From: Pseudomonas frederiksbergensis
GTDB taxonomy: Bacteria; Pseudomonadota; Gammaproteobacteria; Pseudomonadales; Pseudomonadaceae
DNA length: 64,000 nt
Reading direction: 5' to 3'
Assembly: GCF_900105495.1 (NCBI RefSeq)
Contig: NZ_FNTF01000002.1
Location: forward strand, 6,030,001 to 6,094,000
Each line of letters opens with the position of its first letter. The first letter of the stretch is position 1. Below, piece after piece: positions 1 through 9,012 of the stretch. Position numbers and translations under genes: made by a program. Below the pieces are notes generated by a model that was not told the DNA's origin, did not search any database, and saw only the letters and a list, made by a program, of their open reading frames with translations.

Positions 1-17
1 TGACCGTACTCAAAACC

Positions 18-45
18 TGTGGGAGCGGGCTTGCTCGCTCCCACA
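18..45. repeat. REP palindrome (single copy)
   Basis: A near-perfect hairpin beginning TGTGGGAGCGGGCTTGC and closing CGCTCCCACA. It is the commonest REP type of this window and sits just upstream of dapE, so it probably marks the 3' end of a gene outside the window. Confidence 0.85.
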
Positions 46-81
46 TAGCCCATGCCCAATTTCAAGCTTCCGGAGTTTTCC

Positions 82-1233
82 ATGACGGCCCACGCCGACC
101 TTTCGCCGACCCTTCAACTCGCCATCGACCTGATCCGCCGTCCCTCCGTGACGCCGATCGATGCCGATTGCCAGAAGCAGATGATGCAGCGCCTGGGCGA
201 TGCCGGTTTTATGCTGGAACCCATGCGCATCGAAGATGTGGATAACTTCTGGGCGACCCACGGTAAACACGACGGTCCGGTACTGTGCTTCGCCGGTCAC
301 ACCGACGTGGTACCGACCGGCCCGGTGACCGCCTGGCAGATCGATCCGTTCAACGCGGTGATCGACGAACACGGCATGCTCTGCGGTCGCGGCGCGGCGG
401 ACATGAAAGGCAGCCTCGCTTCCATGACCGTGGCGGCCGAGCGCTTCGTCACCGACTACCCGGATCACAAAGGCAAGGTCGCTTTCCTGATCACCAGCGA
501 CGAAGAAGGCCCGGCGCACCACGGCACCAAAGCGGTGATCGAACGCCTTGCCGCCCGCAAGGAGCGTCTGGACTGGTGCATCGTCGGCGAACCGTCGAGC
601 ACCACCCTGGTGGGTGACGTGGTCAAGAACGGCCGTCGCGGCTCCCTCGGCGCCAAATTGACCGTGCGCGGCGTGCAGGGCCACGTGGCGTATCCGCATC
701 TGGCGAAGAACCCGATCCACCTCGCGGCCCCGGCGTTGGCCGAACTGGCCGCCGAGCACTGGGACCACGGCAACGATTTCTTCCCGCCGACCAGCTTCCA
801 GATCTCCAACGTGAATTCCGGCACTGGCGCGACCAACGTGATCCCGGGCGACCTGGTGGCGGTGTTCAACTTCCGCTTCTCCACCGAATCCACGGTTGAA
901 GGCCTGCAAAAACGCGTCGCCGACATCCTCGACAAGCATGGCCTGGACTGGCACATCGACTGGGCGCTGTCCGGCCTGCCGTTCCTCACCGAACCGGGGG
1001 CATTGCTGGATGCCGTCGCGTCGAGCATCAAGGACATCACCGGGCGCGAAACCAAAGCTTCCACCAGTGGCGGCACCTCCGACGGGCGCTTCATCGCGAC
1101 CATGGGTACGCAGGTGGTTGAACTGGGCCCGGTCAACGCGACGATCCATCAGGTCAACGAGCGCGTGCTGGCTGCCGACCTCGATGTGCTGACCGAAATC
1201 TACTACCAGACCCTGATCAAGTTGCTCGCCTGA
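82..1233 (+). CDS. dapE: succinyl-diaminopimelate desuccinylase DapE
   Basis: Di-zinc M20 peptidase-family enzyme. It hydrolyses N-succinyl-LL-2,6-diaminopimelate to LL-DAP and succinate in the cytoplasmic lysine/peptidoglycan precursor pathway. The 383-residue product carries the expected metal and catalytic residues: H73-x-D75 in [11 protein letters not shown]107 in GRGAADMKG, the E141-E142 pair in [11 protein letters not shown], and H356 near the C-terminus. The start at 82 (MTAHADLSP) gives the usual family length; an in-frame ATG at 52 would add ten unsupported residues. The stop overlaps the start of rlmA (TGATG), so the two genes are translationally coupled. Confidence 0.96.
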   Translation: MTAHADLSPTLQLAIDLIRRPSVTPIDADCQKQMMQRLGDAGFMLEPMRIEDVDNFWATHGKHDGPVLCFAGHTDVVPTGPVTAWQIDPFNAVIDEHGMLCGRGAADMKGSLASMTVAAERFVTDYPDHKGKVAFLITSDEEGPAHHGTKAVIERLAARKERLDWCIVGEPSSTTLVGDVVKNGRRGSLGAKLTVRGVQGHVAYPHLAKNPIHLAAPALAELAAEHWDHGNDFFPPTSFQISNVNSGTGATNVIPGDLVAVFNFRFSTESTVEGLQKRVADILDKHGLDWHIDWALSGLPFLTEPGALLDAVASSIKDITGRETKASTSGGTSDGRFIATMGTQVVELGPVNATIHQVNERVLAADLDVLTEIYYQTLIKLLA

Positions 1234-2042
1234 TGCTCGCCTGCCCGATCTGCAGTGAACCGCTGAACGCGGTGGACAACGGCGTGGCCTGCCCCGCCGG
1301 GCATCGTTTCGACCGTGCGCGCCAGGGTTACCTGAACCTGTTGCCGGTGCAGCACAAGAACAGCCGCGACCCTGGGGATAACCTGGCGATGGTCGAAGCC
1401 CGACGCGATTTTTTGAACGCCGGCCATTACGCGCCGGTGGCCAAGCGTCTGGCTGAACTGGCAGCGCAATACGCACCGCAGCGCTGGCTGGACATCGGTT
1501 GTGGCGAGGGTTACTACACCGCGCAAATCGCCGAGGCTTTGCCGAACGCCGACGGCTACGCGCTGGACATCTCCCGGGAAGCGGTCAAACGCGCCTGCAA
1601 ACGCAACCCGCAGCTGACCTGGTTGATCGCCAGCATGGCGCGGATACCGTTGGCCTCCGGCAGCTGCCAGTTTCTCGCCAGCGTGTTCAGCCCTCTGGAC
1701 TGGGAGGAAGCCAAGCGCCTGCTCAGCCCCGGCGGCGGCTTGATGAAAGTCGGGCCGACCAGCGGCCATCTGATGGAATTGCGCGAACGTCTGTACGACG
1801 AAGTGCGTGAATACACCGACGACAAGCATCTGGCTTTGGTGCCTGAAGGCATGACGCTGCAACACAGTGAAACCCTGGAGTTCAAACTGACGCTGGAAAA
1901 GGGTCAGGACCGTGCAAACCTGTTGGCCATGACGCCCCACGGCTGGCGCGCCAGTGCTGAACGCCGGGCGGCGGTCATCGAACAGGTCGAGCCGTTCGAG
2001 GTCACTGTTTCGATGCGCTACGATTACTTCGTACTTCAATAA
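1233..2042 (+). CDS. rlmA: 23S rRNA (guanine-N1)-methyltransferase RlmA
   Basis: SAM-dependent methyltransferase of 269 residues, expected to methylate N1 of G745 of 23S rRNA. The N-terminal zinc-binding motif is visible as C4-x2-C7, C20 and H24, followed by FDRARQGYLNLL. A Rossmann SAM motif (WLDIGCGEGYYT) lies at about residue 86. It overlaps dapE by one base, a coupling I recall from P. aeruginosa (PA1161-PA1162). The exact target guanine is inferred from the family. Confidence 0.93.
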   Translation: MLACPICSEPLNAVDNGVACPAGHRFDRARQGYLNLLPVQHKNSRDPGDNLAMVEARRDFLNAGHYAPVAKRLAELAAQYAPQRWLDIGCGEGYYTAQIAEALPNADGYALDISREAVKRACKRNPQLTWLIASMARIPLASGSCQFLASVFSPLDWEEAKRLLSPGGGLMKVGPTSGHLMELRERLYDEVREYTDDKHLALVPEGMTLQHSETLEFKLTLEKGQDRANLLAMTPHGWRASAERRAAVIEQVEPFEVTVSMRYDYFVLQ

Positions 2043-2125
2043 TTTTTAATTTTTTGGTCTTCGGCATTTGCCCTAGGCCGGCTAAATCCGCGAATGGATT
2101 TTTCAGACCCGCAGTGAGGACATCC

Positions 2126-2503
2126 ATGCGCCAACCCGATATCGAGATTTACCTGAAAGACGCCGACGTCGACTACAAGGCCGTCGCGGCCTGGCTCGGC
2201 ACTGCTTTGGGCCCATGCACCGACTGGGTCCAGAAAGGCCAGACCTACAAGTGCAAGGCCGGCAACGTGTCGGTCACCTGGTTGCCGAAAGCCGTGGGCA
2301 AATGGAACAGCCTGTTCCTGGACAGCGACCAGACCCCGTGGGAAGACGACATCGCCTGCGCCCGCGCCGCGTTTGCCGCGCTGAACGTCGAAGTGCGTTG
2401 CGCACCGGGTAGCTGGGTCGAGGAAGAAGGTGAAGAGACAGCGGATCGCTGGATGCGCATCAGCGCGGACGGTGAAGAAGAAATCACCTGGAAAACCGCT
2501 TAA
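2126..2503 (+). CDS. conserved small protein of unknown function
   Basis: A 125-residue acidic soluble protein with no signal peptide or membrane segment. The start at 2126 is chosen because GTGAGGA precedes the ATG by about eight bases; a longer reading from 2054 has no such site. It is rich in W, D and E and ends EEEITWKTA. I believe it is a Pseudomonas-conserved protein that travels with rlmA and a cold-shock gene, but I recognise no domain and assign no function. Confidence 0.75.
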   Translation: MRQPDIEIYLKDADVDYKAVAAWLGTALGPCTDWVQKGQTYKCKAGNVSVTWLPKAVGKWNSLFLDSDQTPWEDDIACARAAFAALNVEVRCAPGSWVEEEGEETADRWMRISADGEEEITWKTA

Positions 2504-2517
2504 ATCCGTACAACGGA

Positions 2518-2611
2518 CCTGTGGGAGCGGGCTTGCCCGCGATTGCGGTTTGTCAGTCACATCATTGTTGGATGTGCCGCCGTCATCGCGGGCAAGCCAC
2601 GCTCCCACAGG
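2518..2611. repeat. inverted pair of REP elements
   Basis: Two REP palindromes face each other (CCTGTGGGAGCGGGCTTGCC and GGCAAGCCACGCTCCCACAGG) around about 45 bases. The pair sits between the convergent ends of the 2126 gene and the cold-shock gene, a typical 3'-end position where it may stabilise mRNA ends or act as a terminator. Confidence 0.88.
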
Positions 2612-2638
2612 GTGTTGTGTGATTTTGAAGGGTTGTGT

Positions 2639-2848
2639 TTACAAGCCTACAACGTCTTCAGCCTGCAAGCCCTTCTCGCCGGTCACCACGCCATATTCCA
2701 CCTGCTGACCTTCGGCCAACGAGCGATGCCCCTCGCCGCGGATTGCGCGGTAATGCACGAACACGTCCACCCCGTCCTCGCGCTGAATGAAGCCGTAGCC
2801 CTTGGCATCGTTGAACCACTTCACATTGCCGGTTTCGCGCGTAGCCAT
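2639..2848 (-). CDS. CspA-family cold-shock protein
   Basis: A 69-residue single cold-shock domain, the typical length for the family. RNP1 (KGYGFI) and RNP2 (VFVHYR) are both present, so it should bind single-stranded RNA or DNA and act as an RNA chaperone. A strong G-rich Shine-Dalgarno (AAGGGGG) precedes the ATG. The gene converges with the 2126 gene across a REP pair. The family is clear; which csp paralogue it is cannot be decided from sequence alone. Confidence 0.93.
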   Translation of the reverse strand: MATRETGNVKWFNDAKGYGFIQREDGVDVFVHYRAIRGEGHRSLAEGQQVEYGVVTGEKGLQAEDVVGL

Positions 2849-3012
2849 GTCAGTACCCCCTTGTTTTTATTTTGAACGGCCGAGTATATGACAGTCGTGA
2901 AAACTCTCAACTCAACTTTACTTAGCTGCTTTTTTGCCGATTTTCGGCGAATACGGCACACTATCGGCCGCCCAAGCGATTGCTTGGTTTTGTTCACTCA
3001 CGCAGAAGCCGT

Positions 3013-5496
3013 ATGACCCGTTCCCCGTTCCGCCGTCTTGTGTTTGGCACCCTGCGCCGACTGCTCTACCTCTGGGTTCGCTCGGAGACGATCAATCAGT
3101 CGTCGTTCACCCTCAACCTCGACCGCAGCCGCCCGGTGTTCTACGTCCTGCAAAATCCTTCACTGACCGACCTCGCCGTGGTCGACACCGAATGCAGCAA
3201 GGCCGGCCTGCCGCGCCCGGTGTTGCCGGTTTCAGTAGGTACGCTGGAAGAACCCGCCGCGTTCTTTTACCTGACGCCGGAGCCAGACTGGATCGGCCGC
3301 CAGGACAAACGCGGCGCGCCGCCGACCCTCACCCGCCTGGTCAGCGCCCTCAGCCAGAACGCCGCCGAAGATGCGCAGATCATTCCGGTCAGCGTGTTCT
3401 GGGGCCAGTCGCCGGACAGCGAATCGAGCCCGTGGAAGCTGCTCTTCGCCGACAGCTGGGCGGTCACCGGACGCCTGCGTCGGTTGCTGAGCATCATTGT
3501 GCTGGGGCGCAAGACCCGCGTTCAGTTCTCCGCGCCGATCCATTTGCGCGAGCTGATCGACCACAACAAGGGCCACGAGCGCACCGTGCGCATGGCCCAG
3601 CGAATTCTGCGGGTGCACTTCCGCAACCTGAAAGCCGCGGTGATCGGCCCGGACATTTCCCACCGCCGCAACCTGGTCAAAGGCCTGCTCAATCAGCCCT
3701 TGGTCAAGCAAGCGATCCTCGACGAAGCCGAGCGTGAAAACATCTCCCCGGAGAAAGCCAAGGCCCAGGCCCTGCGCTACGGCAACGAGATCGCCTCCGA
3801 CTACACCTACACCGCGATCCGCTTTCTGGAAGTGGTGCTGAGCTGGTTCTGGAACAAGATCTACGACGGGATCAAGGTCAACCACATCGAAGGCGTGCAG
3901 AAGGTCGCCCAGGGTCACGAAGTGATCTATGTGCCGTGCCATCGCAGTCACATCGACTACCTGCTGCTGTCCTATCTGCTGTTCCGCAATGGCCTGACCC
4001 CGCCGCACATTGCCGCCGGGATCAACCTCAACATGCCAGTGATCGGCAGCCTGCTGCGCCGTGGCGGTGCGTTCTTCATGCGCCGCACCTTCAAGGGCAA
4101 CCCGCTCTACACCTCAGTGTTCAACGAATACCTGCACACCCTGTTTACCAAAGGCTTCCCGGTGGAGTACTTCGTCGAGGGTGGCCGTTCGCGCACCGGG
4201 CGCATGCTGCAACCGAAAACCGGCATGCTGGCGATCACCCTGCGCAGCTTCCTGCGTTCGTCACGGATGCCGATCGTTTTCATCCCGGTCTACATCGGTT
4301 ACGAGCGTGTGCTGGAAGGCCGGACCTACCTTGGCGAACTGCGTGGCGCGACCAAGAAGAAAGAATCGATTTTCGACATCTTCAAAGTCATCGGCGCGCT
4401 CAAGCAGCGCTTCGGCCAGGTCGCGGTGAACTTCGGCGAGCCGATCAAACTGGCGGAATTCCTCGACAGCGAGCAGCCGGACTGGCGTCAACAGGAACTC
4501 GGTCCGCAATTCAAACCGGCCTGGCTCAACGAAACCACCAACCGCCTCGGCGAGAAAGTCGCGCAACACCTGAACGAGGCGGCGGCAATCAACCCGGTCA
4601 ACCTGGTGGCCCTGGCGCTACTGTCCACCAGCCGTCTCGCGCTGGATGATCGTGCGATGGCGCGCGTCCTCGATCTGTACCTGGCACTGCTGCGCAAGGT
4701 CCCGTATTCGCCGCACACCACGTTGCCCGAAGGTAACGGCCGCGCGTTGATCGAGCATGTGAAGGACATGGATTTGCTGTCCGAGCAGAGCGATGCCCTG
4801 GGCAAGATTTTGTATCTGGACGAACAAAACGCCGTCCTGATGACCTACTACCGCAACAATGTTTTGCACATCTTCGCCTTGCCGGCGCTGCTGGCGAGCT
4901 TCTTCCAGAGTGCCTCGCGCATGAGCCGCGAACAGATCCTGCGCTACACCCGCGCGCTGTATCCGTACCTGCAATCGGAGCTGTTCATTCGCTGGTCGCT
5001 GGACGAACTGGATGCGGTGATCGATCAATGGCTCGAAGCCTTCGTCGAGCAAGGTCTGCTTCGCTTCGAGAACGACGTCTACCTGCGGCCGGCGCCGAGC
5101 TCGCGGCATTTCGTGCTGCTGACCCTGCTGTCGAAAAGCATCGCCCAGACCCTGCAACGCTTCTACATGACGGTCTCGCTGCTGCTCAACAGCGGTCAGA
5201 ACAGCATCAGCGCCGAAGAGCTGGAAGACTTGTGCACGGTCATGGCCCAGCGCCTGTCGATCCTCCATGGCCTCAACGCCCCGGAGTTTTTCGACAAGAG
5301 CCTGTTCCGCCACTTCATCCAGACTCTGCTCGACCTCGACGTGCTCAAGCGCGACGAAGCCGGCAAGCTGAGCTATCACGAACTGCTCGGCGAACTGGCC
5401 GAAGGTGCGGCCAAGCGAGTGCTGCCAGCGGAGATTCGCTTGTCGATTCGTCAAGTTGCGTTGCATCGCAGTGAAGATGCGGCGGATCAAGTTTAG
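3013..5496 (+). CDS. plsB: glycerol-3-phosphate 1-O-acyltransferase PlsB
   Basis: Membrane-associated enzyme that transfers an acyl chain from acyl-CoA or acyl-ACP to position 1 of sn-glycerol-3-phosphate, the first step of phospholipid synthesis. The 827-residue product has the four acyltransferase blocks: HRSHIDY (H-x4-D, near residue 311), [20 protein letters not shown] and IPVYIGYE. The start at ATG 3013 ([12 protein letters not shown]) is preferred to an upstream TTG at 2980. It is followed by an AT-rich palindrome and appears monocistronic. Confidence 0.95.
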   Translation: MTRSPFRRLVFGTLRRLLYLWVRSETINQSSFTLNLDRSRPVFYVLQNPSLTDLAVVDTECSKAGLPRPVLPVSVGTLEEPAAFFYLTPEPDWIGRQDKRGAPPTLTRLVSALSQNAAEDAQIIPVSVFWGQSPDSESSPWKLLFADSWAVTGRLRRLLSIIVLGRKTRVQFSAPIHLRELIDHNKGHERTVRMAQRILRVHFRNLKAAVIGPDISHRRNLVKGLLNQPLVKQAILDEAERENISPEKAKAQALRYGNEIASDYTYTAIRFLEVVLSWFWNKIYDGIKVNHIEGVQKVAQGHEVIYVPCHRSHIDYLLLSYLLFRNGLTPPHIAAGINLNMPVIGSLLRRGGAFFMRRTFKGNPLYTSVFNEYLHTLFTKGFPVEYFVEGGRSRTGRMLQPKTGMLAITLRSFLRSSRMPIVFIPVYIGYERVLEGRTYLGELRGATKKKESIFDIFKVIGALKQRFGQVAVNFGEPIKLAEFLDSEQPDWRQQELGPQFKPAWLNETTNRLGEKVAQHLNEAAAINPVNLVALALLSTSRLALDDRAMARVLDLYLALLRKVPYSPHTTLPEGNGRALIEHVKDMDLLSEQSDALGKILYLDEQNAVLMTYYRNNVLHIFALPALLASFFQSASRMSREQILRYTRALYPYLQSELFIRWSLDELDAVIDQWLEAFVEQGLLRFENDVYLRPAPSSRHFVLLTLLSKSIAQTLQRFYMTVSLLLNSGQNSISAEELEDLCTVMAQRLSILHGLNAPEFFDKSLFRHFIQTLLDLDVLKRDEAGKLSYHELLGELAEGAAKRVLPAEIRLSIRQVALHRSEDAADQV

Positions 5497-5523
5497 TTGA
5501 GATTAGCTGTAACTTTCTGACAA

Positions 5524-5555
5524 TGATTATAAGAACAAGGATGTTTTTATAATCA
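5524..5555. repeat. perfect AT-rich inverted repeat
   Basis: Nine-base perfect arms TGATTATAA and TTATAATCA are separated by 14 bases, in an AT-rich stretch between plsB and the next gene. It could be a weak terminator or an operator for the downstream YbaY-like gene; the sequence alone does not decide. Confidence 0.6.
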
Positions 5556-5610
5556 CCCAGTTATGAATTAATAAAGACCCTCTACAACTAATCCCGATAC
5601 GGATATCGCG

Positions 5611-6215
5611 ATGAACCCATTAGAAAACACCACCCCACATGTAACCCTCACCTTTAGTTTGCCTGAAGACTATCTGCCGCCCAGCGGGGGGGCGAAGGCG
5701 AAACTTATATAAGCGTTCATACCGCAAACTCTTCCACCCCCATCAAAGTGGCGCAATCTCGTGAACCCGTACTGCGCAGTGGGCGCTGGAACTTTTACTT
5801 TGCACACAACTATTCCGATGTCAGCGTTAAATACCTTGTCACCGTCAACATGACCCACAACGGCGCTCCACTGCTGATTGACCTGGACTACTTCGTGATC
5901 GTCCACCGTGCGCCGCACCGACAAACCCTTCACCTTAGCCCCATCGGCCGCCTCTATCTCCAGGCACAGGAACCTCGGGCAGTACAACCTGAACACGCAG
6001 TGACTGTTGTCGCCCACGAACACGACGATACGGCTGCACAACTGACGCAAATACATATCAGCGAAAAAATGGCGGAGGCGTTTTATCTGGAATACGATCC
6101 GGACACTGTCGTACCCGGCAAGCGCTATACGCTGGCAGCCACTGAAAATGAGTACCACAATTCAATTACGGTCTATCCAGGATCCGTTGTATTGAAACCC
6201 TTTAGTAGAACCTGA
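5611..6215 (+). pseudogene. tandem YbaY-like protein, frameshifted at a G7 tract
   Basis: Reading from ATG 5611 gives 33 codons (MNPLENTTPHVTLTFSLPED...) and then a stop. The natural continuation (GEGETYISVHTANSS...) is in another frame and runs to 6215. The break lies at a run of seven G at 5686-5692, and an eighth G would restore a 201-residue protein. Both halves resemble the YbaY/YscW-type domain of the next gene: KYLVTVNMTHNGAPLLIDLD and YDPDTVVPGKRYTL match RYSVSARIEVNGELMFIT and YDPTQVKPGHRYSV. The protein thus looks like two such domains in tandem, without a signal peptide. Whether this is phase variation, a dead gene or a sequencing error is open. If translated alone, a GTG at 5748 would begin a 155-residue fragment. 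Confidence 0.65.
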
Positions 6216-6320
6216 AAAAAGCGTTTATCAAAAGATTCATGGGGAGAAATCACCGGGAAAATCCGTTAAATTGCTGTTGGCGCTCGTCTACTTCGGGCGC
6301 CAACGACAGGGATTCAACTC

Positions 6321-6719
6321 ATGAAAAAACGCTCGCTTCTAGGGCTTACGGCTCTACTCGCTGCCTGCCAATCAATACAACCTGCTGCGAAAACCAGCCT
6401 CAATGGCGAAGTGTTCTACCTGCAACGCATCGCCCTGCCGCCGAGTGCGACCTTAAGCGTCAGCTTGCAGGACGTTTCCCTGGCCGACGCGCCCGCCGTG
6501 GTCCTCGACGAACACAAAGGCCCGGTCAAAGGCCAGGTGCCGCTGCCGTTTCATCTGAGTTACGATCCAACGCAGGTCAAACCGGGCCATCGTTATTCGG
6601 TCAGCGCACGGATCGAAGTGAATGGCGAACTGATGTTCATCACCACCGAACATCACGCCGTTCAGCTGGATGGCAGCGATCCGCAGCCACTGAAAATCCG
6701 CGTCGACGCCGCCCGCTAA
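6321..6719 (+). CDS. YbaY-family lipoprotein
   Basis: A 132-residue protein with a lipoprotein signal peptide (KKRSLLGLTALLAAC, lipobox LLAAC). One YbaY/YscW-type beta domain follows, with the family's hallmark pattern LPPSATLSVSLQDVSLADAP and YDPTQVKPGHRYSVSARI. Such proteins are outer-membrane or periplasmic, and some members act as secretin pilots; no secretion genes are nearby, so that role is not implied. It is the intact partner of the frameshifted gene upstream and lies 27 bases ahead of the DUF4197 gene, probably in one operon. Confidence 0.85.
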   Translation: MKKRSLLGLTALLAACQSIQPAAKTSLNGEVFYLQRIALPPSATLSVSLQDVSLADAPAVVLDEHKGPVKGQVPLPFHLSYDPTQVKPGHRYSVSARIEVNGELMFITTEHHAVQLDGSDPQPLKIRVDAAR

Positions 6720-6746
6720 CTTTCTATTTTGAACAAGGAAGCTGCC

Positions 6747-7436
6747 ATGTTCCGTCCTACCCTTCGCTTCGCCGGCCTGTGCGCAGGCTTGATGATCTCC
6801 GCCAGCGCCCTGGCACTGTCGCTCAACGACCTGTCCCAACAAGACGCCACCGGCGGCCTCAAGGATGCCCTGACCCAAGGTGCGCAACTGGCCGTGAAAC
6901 AACTCGGCACGCCGGGCGGCTTCAGCAACAACCCGGACGTGAAAATCGAATTGCCGGGCAAACTGGGCAAAGTCGCCAGCAAGATGAAACAGTTCGGCAT
7001 GGGCGCCCAGGTCGATCAGCTGGAAACCAGCATGAACAAAGCGGCTGAAACCGCGGTGACGCAAGCCCAGCCGATCCTGGTGGACGCGGTGAAGAAGATG
7101 AGCGTGGAGGACGCCAAGGGCATTCTCAGCGGCGGCAAGGACTCGGCCACGCAGTACCTGAGCAAAACCAGCCGCGAACAGATCCGCGTCAAGTTCCTGC
7201 CGATCGTCAAGCAAGCCACCGACCAGGTGGGCCTGGCCAAGCAGTACAACTCGTTCGCCGGGCAAGCCGCGACGCTGGGTGTGGTGGATGCGAAGAACGC
7301 CAACATCGAAAGCTACGTGACCGAGCAGGCGTTGAACGGTTTGTTCGAAATGATTGGTAAACAGGAAGAAACCATTCGCCAGAATCCTGCGGCGGCAGCG
7401 ACCAGTTTGGCGAAGAAGGTGTTTGGCACCCTCTAG
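6747..7436 (+). CDS. DUF4197 domain-containing periplasmic protein
   Basis: A 229-residue protein with a Sec signal peptide (FRPTLRFAGLCAGLMISASALA, cut after ALA). The rest is an almost entirely helical domain typical of DUF4197, with AAETAVTQAQPILVDAVKKM and LNGLFEMIGKQEETIRQNP. Its function is unknown. The ATG at 6747 is preceded by CAAGGAAG; a reading from 6729 would add residues ahead of the signal peptide. It follows the YbaY-type lipoprotein closely and is probably co-transcribed with it. Confidence 0.85.
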   Translation: MFRPTLRFAGLCAGLMISASALALSLNDLSQQDATGGLKDALTQGAQLAVKQLGTPGGFSNNPDVKIELPGKLGKVASKMKQFGMGAQVDQLETSMNKAAETAVTQAQPILVDAVKKMSVEDAKGILSGGKDSATQYLSKTSREQIRVKFLPIVKQATDQVGLAKQYNSFAGQAATLGVVDAKNANIESYVTEQALNGLFEMIGKQEETIRQNPAAAATSLAKKVFGTL

Positions 7437-7448
7437 TACTCTCTCCCG

Positions 7449-7483
7449 CTGATCATTCACACGCTCTGCGTGGGAATGATCAG
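7449..7483. repeat. single palindrome of the CACGCTCTGCGTGGGAA family
   Basis: A near-perfect palindrome CTGATCATTC...GAATGATCAG centred on CACGCTCTGCGTG lies between the convergent ends of the DUF4197 and Fic genes and overlaps the last bases of the Fic gene. It is a single half of the inverted pairs found at 13.9, 23.4 and 46.5 kb and probably serves as a bidirectional terminator. Confidence 0.75.
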
Positions 7484-8832
7484 AACGGGGTTGTGTTTTG
7501 AACCCGCAGAAAGAACACCCACTCGCGTCCCATCTTCCTTTTCTCAAACACCTCCAGCTCGACCAGGCCATTCAATGTGGCCGACGCGGTGTTGTAGGAA
7601 CAGCCCAGGTTCTCCTTCAAATTGACCGCCGTAAACTCCTTGGCCATTCCACTCTTGGCCACCTGGAATACGGCTCGTTGCTTCTCGGTCAATCGGTCTA
7701 ACAAACCGGATTCCAACAACCAACGATCAAAGCTTTCGGCATACGCCAGCCTTTTCCGATAAGCATCGGTAAAACCGCTGACAGCCCGCAGGATGACCGA
7801 ACACTGGAAGTCGATGAAATAAGTCAGATCGAGGTCATCAGCCTCAGTATTCAGATACGACCGTCCGTATTTCACCGGCGCACTACGCAGCAAAATGCTG
7901 ATCGCAATGTAGCGAAAGGCAGAGAAGTCATTCTTGAACATGAACCAATAAAACAGCGCCCGCGCCACCCGGCCGTTGCCATCACGAAAAGGATGCTCAT
8001 AACCCAGAGCAAAATGCAGTGCGATGCCTTTGATCAGTGGATGAAGGTAATCCTCTTGATCGGGATCGTTGTGGGGCTGATTGATCCACGTCGACAGCAC
8101 CCGCAATCGTGACGCCAGCCCTACGGCGGGCGGCGGTGTATGCACGGTGTTTCCCTCACCGTCCTGCACCACCACATCATCGTTGCCCCTGAACGCCCCC
8201 GGCGAATATTGCGTGTCATCAATGCCCTCGACACCCACCCGGTGCATGGCTGAAATCAGTTCGGCACTCAGGGCGTCATAACGCTTTTCCCAGGCGAAAT
8301 TCATCATCTTGTAGTTGCCGATCACCATTCGCTCATCCGGTGTGCGCGGCAGGCGATTGCGCTTGAGCATGTCCTTGGCCACCCGCGTGGTGGTCGCTGC
8401 GCCTTCGAGCTGACTGCTGCTGATGGCTTCGTCTTCGATCAAGTCATTCAACAGGTAGCTGAAATGCGCATGCTCACCGATCTGACTGGTCATGTACTCC
8501 AGCGCGGCCGTCGTGGCTTTTCGATCGACAGCGGAAATAGCTTTCTGCGCGAGCGGAGTGAGCACGAAGTTGCCCCATTGAAGCGGCTCGCCCAAAGGCA
8601 AAAGACTTGAGTACTGCGCAGTCCGTGCTTTCTTCACCAACGCCCAGCACAGATTCGAATCCAGCCCCGGCGCCCAGCGGTAGCGCAATTCATCGAACGG
8701 CAGATAACGCCCCTGGTCGTCCATCGGCTTGAGCAAGCCGAGGTAATCCGAGAGGCGTTCCTTGTGGGGCGACTTCCCCAACAGGTCGAATACCGGGTCG
8801 GTCCTTCCCCTAAAAATGGGCGGCTTTTTCAT
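7480..8832 (-). CDS. Fic-family protein (predicted AMP-transferase)
   Basis: A 450-residue Fic protein that probably transfers AMP from ATP to a hydroxyl of a target protein. The catalytic motif HPFRDGNGRVAR is complete at about residues 280-291. An N-terminal inhibitory helix motif S-x3-E-G (SSQLEG, residues 139-144) places it in class II, where the Glu blocks ATP. The C-terminus is a winged-helix-like region (LTEKQRAVFQVAKSG... YNTASATLNGLVE), suggesting DNA binding or autoregulation. The ATG at 8832 is preferred because a longer reading runs into a REP element. No antitoxin partner is adjacent, as expected for self-inhibited class II members. Confidence 0.9.
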   Translation of the reverse strand: MKKPPIFRGRTDPVFDLLGKSPHKERLSDYLGLLKPMDDQGRYLPFDELRYRWAPGLDSNLCWALVKKARTAQYSSLLPLGEPLQWGNFVLTPLAQKAISAVDRKATTAALEYMTSQIGEHAHFSYLLNDLIEDEAISSSQLEGAATTTRVAKDMLKRNRLPRTPDERMVIGNYKMMNFAWEKRYDALSAELISAMHRVGVEGIDDTQYSPGAFRGNDDVVVQDGEGNTVHTPPPAVGLASRLRVLSTWINQPHNDPDQEDYLHPLIKGIALHFALGYEHPFRDGNGRVARALFYWFMFKNDFSAFRYIAISILLRSAPVKYGRSYLNTEADDLDLTYFIDFQCSVILRAVSGFTDAYRKRLAYAESFDRWLLESGLLDRLTEKQRAVFQVAKSGMAKEFTAVNLKENLGCSYNTASATLNGLVELEVFEKRKMGREWVFFLRVQNTTPF

Positions 8833-8919
8833 TATTGTTGTCTCAAACACTCGTAAAACCGAGTTTTGAGTACAGCATTCCGATCCCTTTGACTCAATAT
8901 CGGAAGATTCTGAAACAAC

Positions 8920-9008
8920 TGTAGGAGCAAAGCTTGCTCGCGATGGCTGCACCTCGGTCGGCCATTTGAACCGAGGCGCCTGCATCGCGAGCAAGCTTTG
9001 CTCCTACA
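8920..9008. repeat. inverted pair of REP elements
   Basis: TGTAGGAGCAAAGCTTGCTCGCGATGG and its mirror CATCGCGAGCAAGCTTTGCTCCTACA flank about 35 bases. The pair lies just downstream of the mexK stop and upstream of the Fic gene. Confidence 0.87.
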
Positions 9009-9012
9009 GAGG

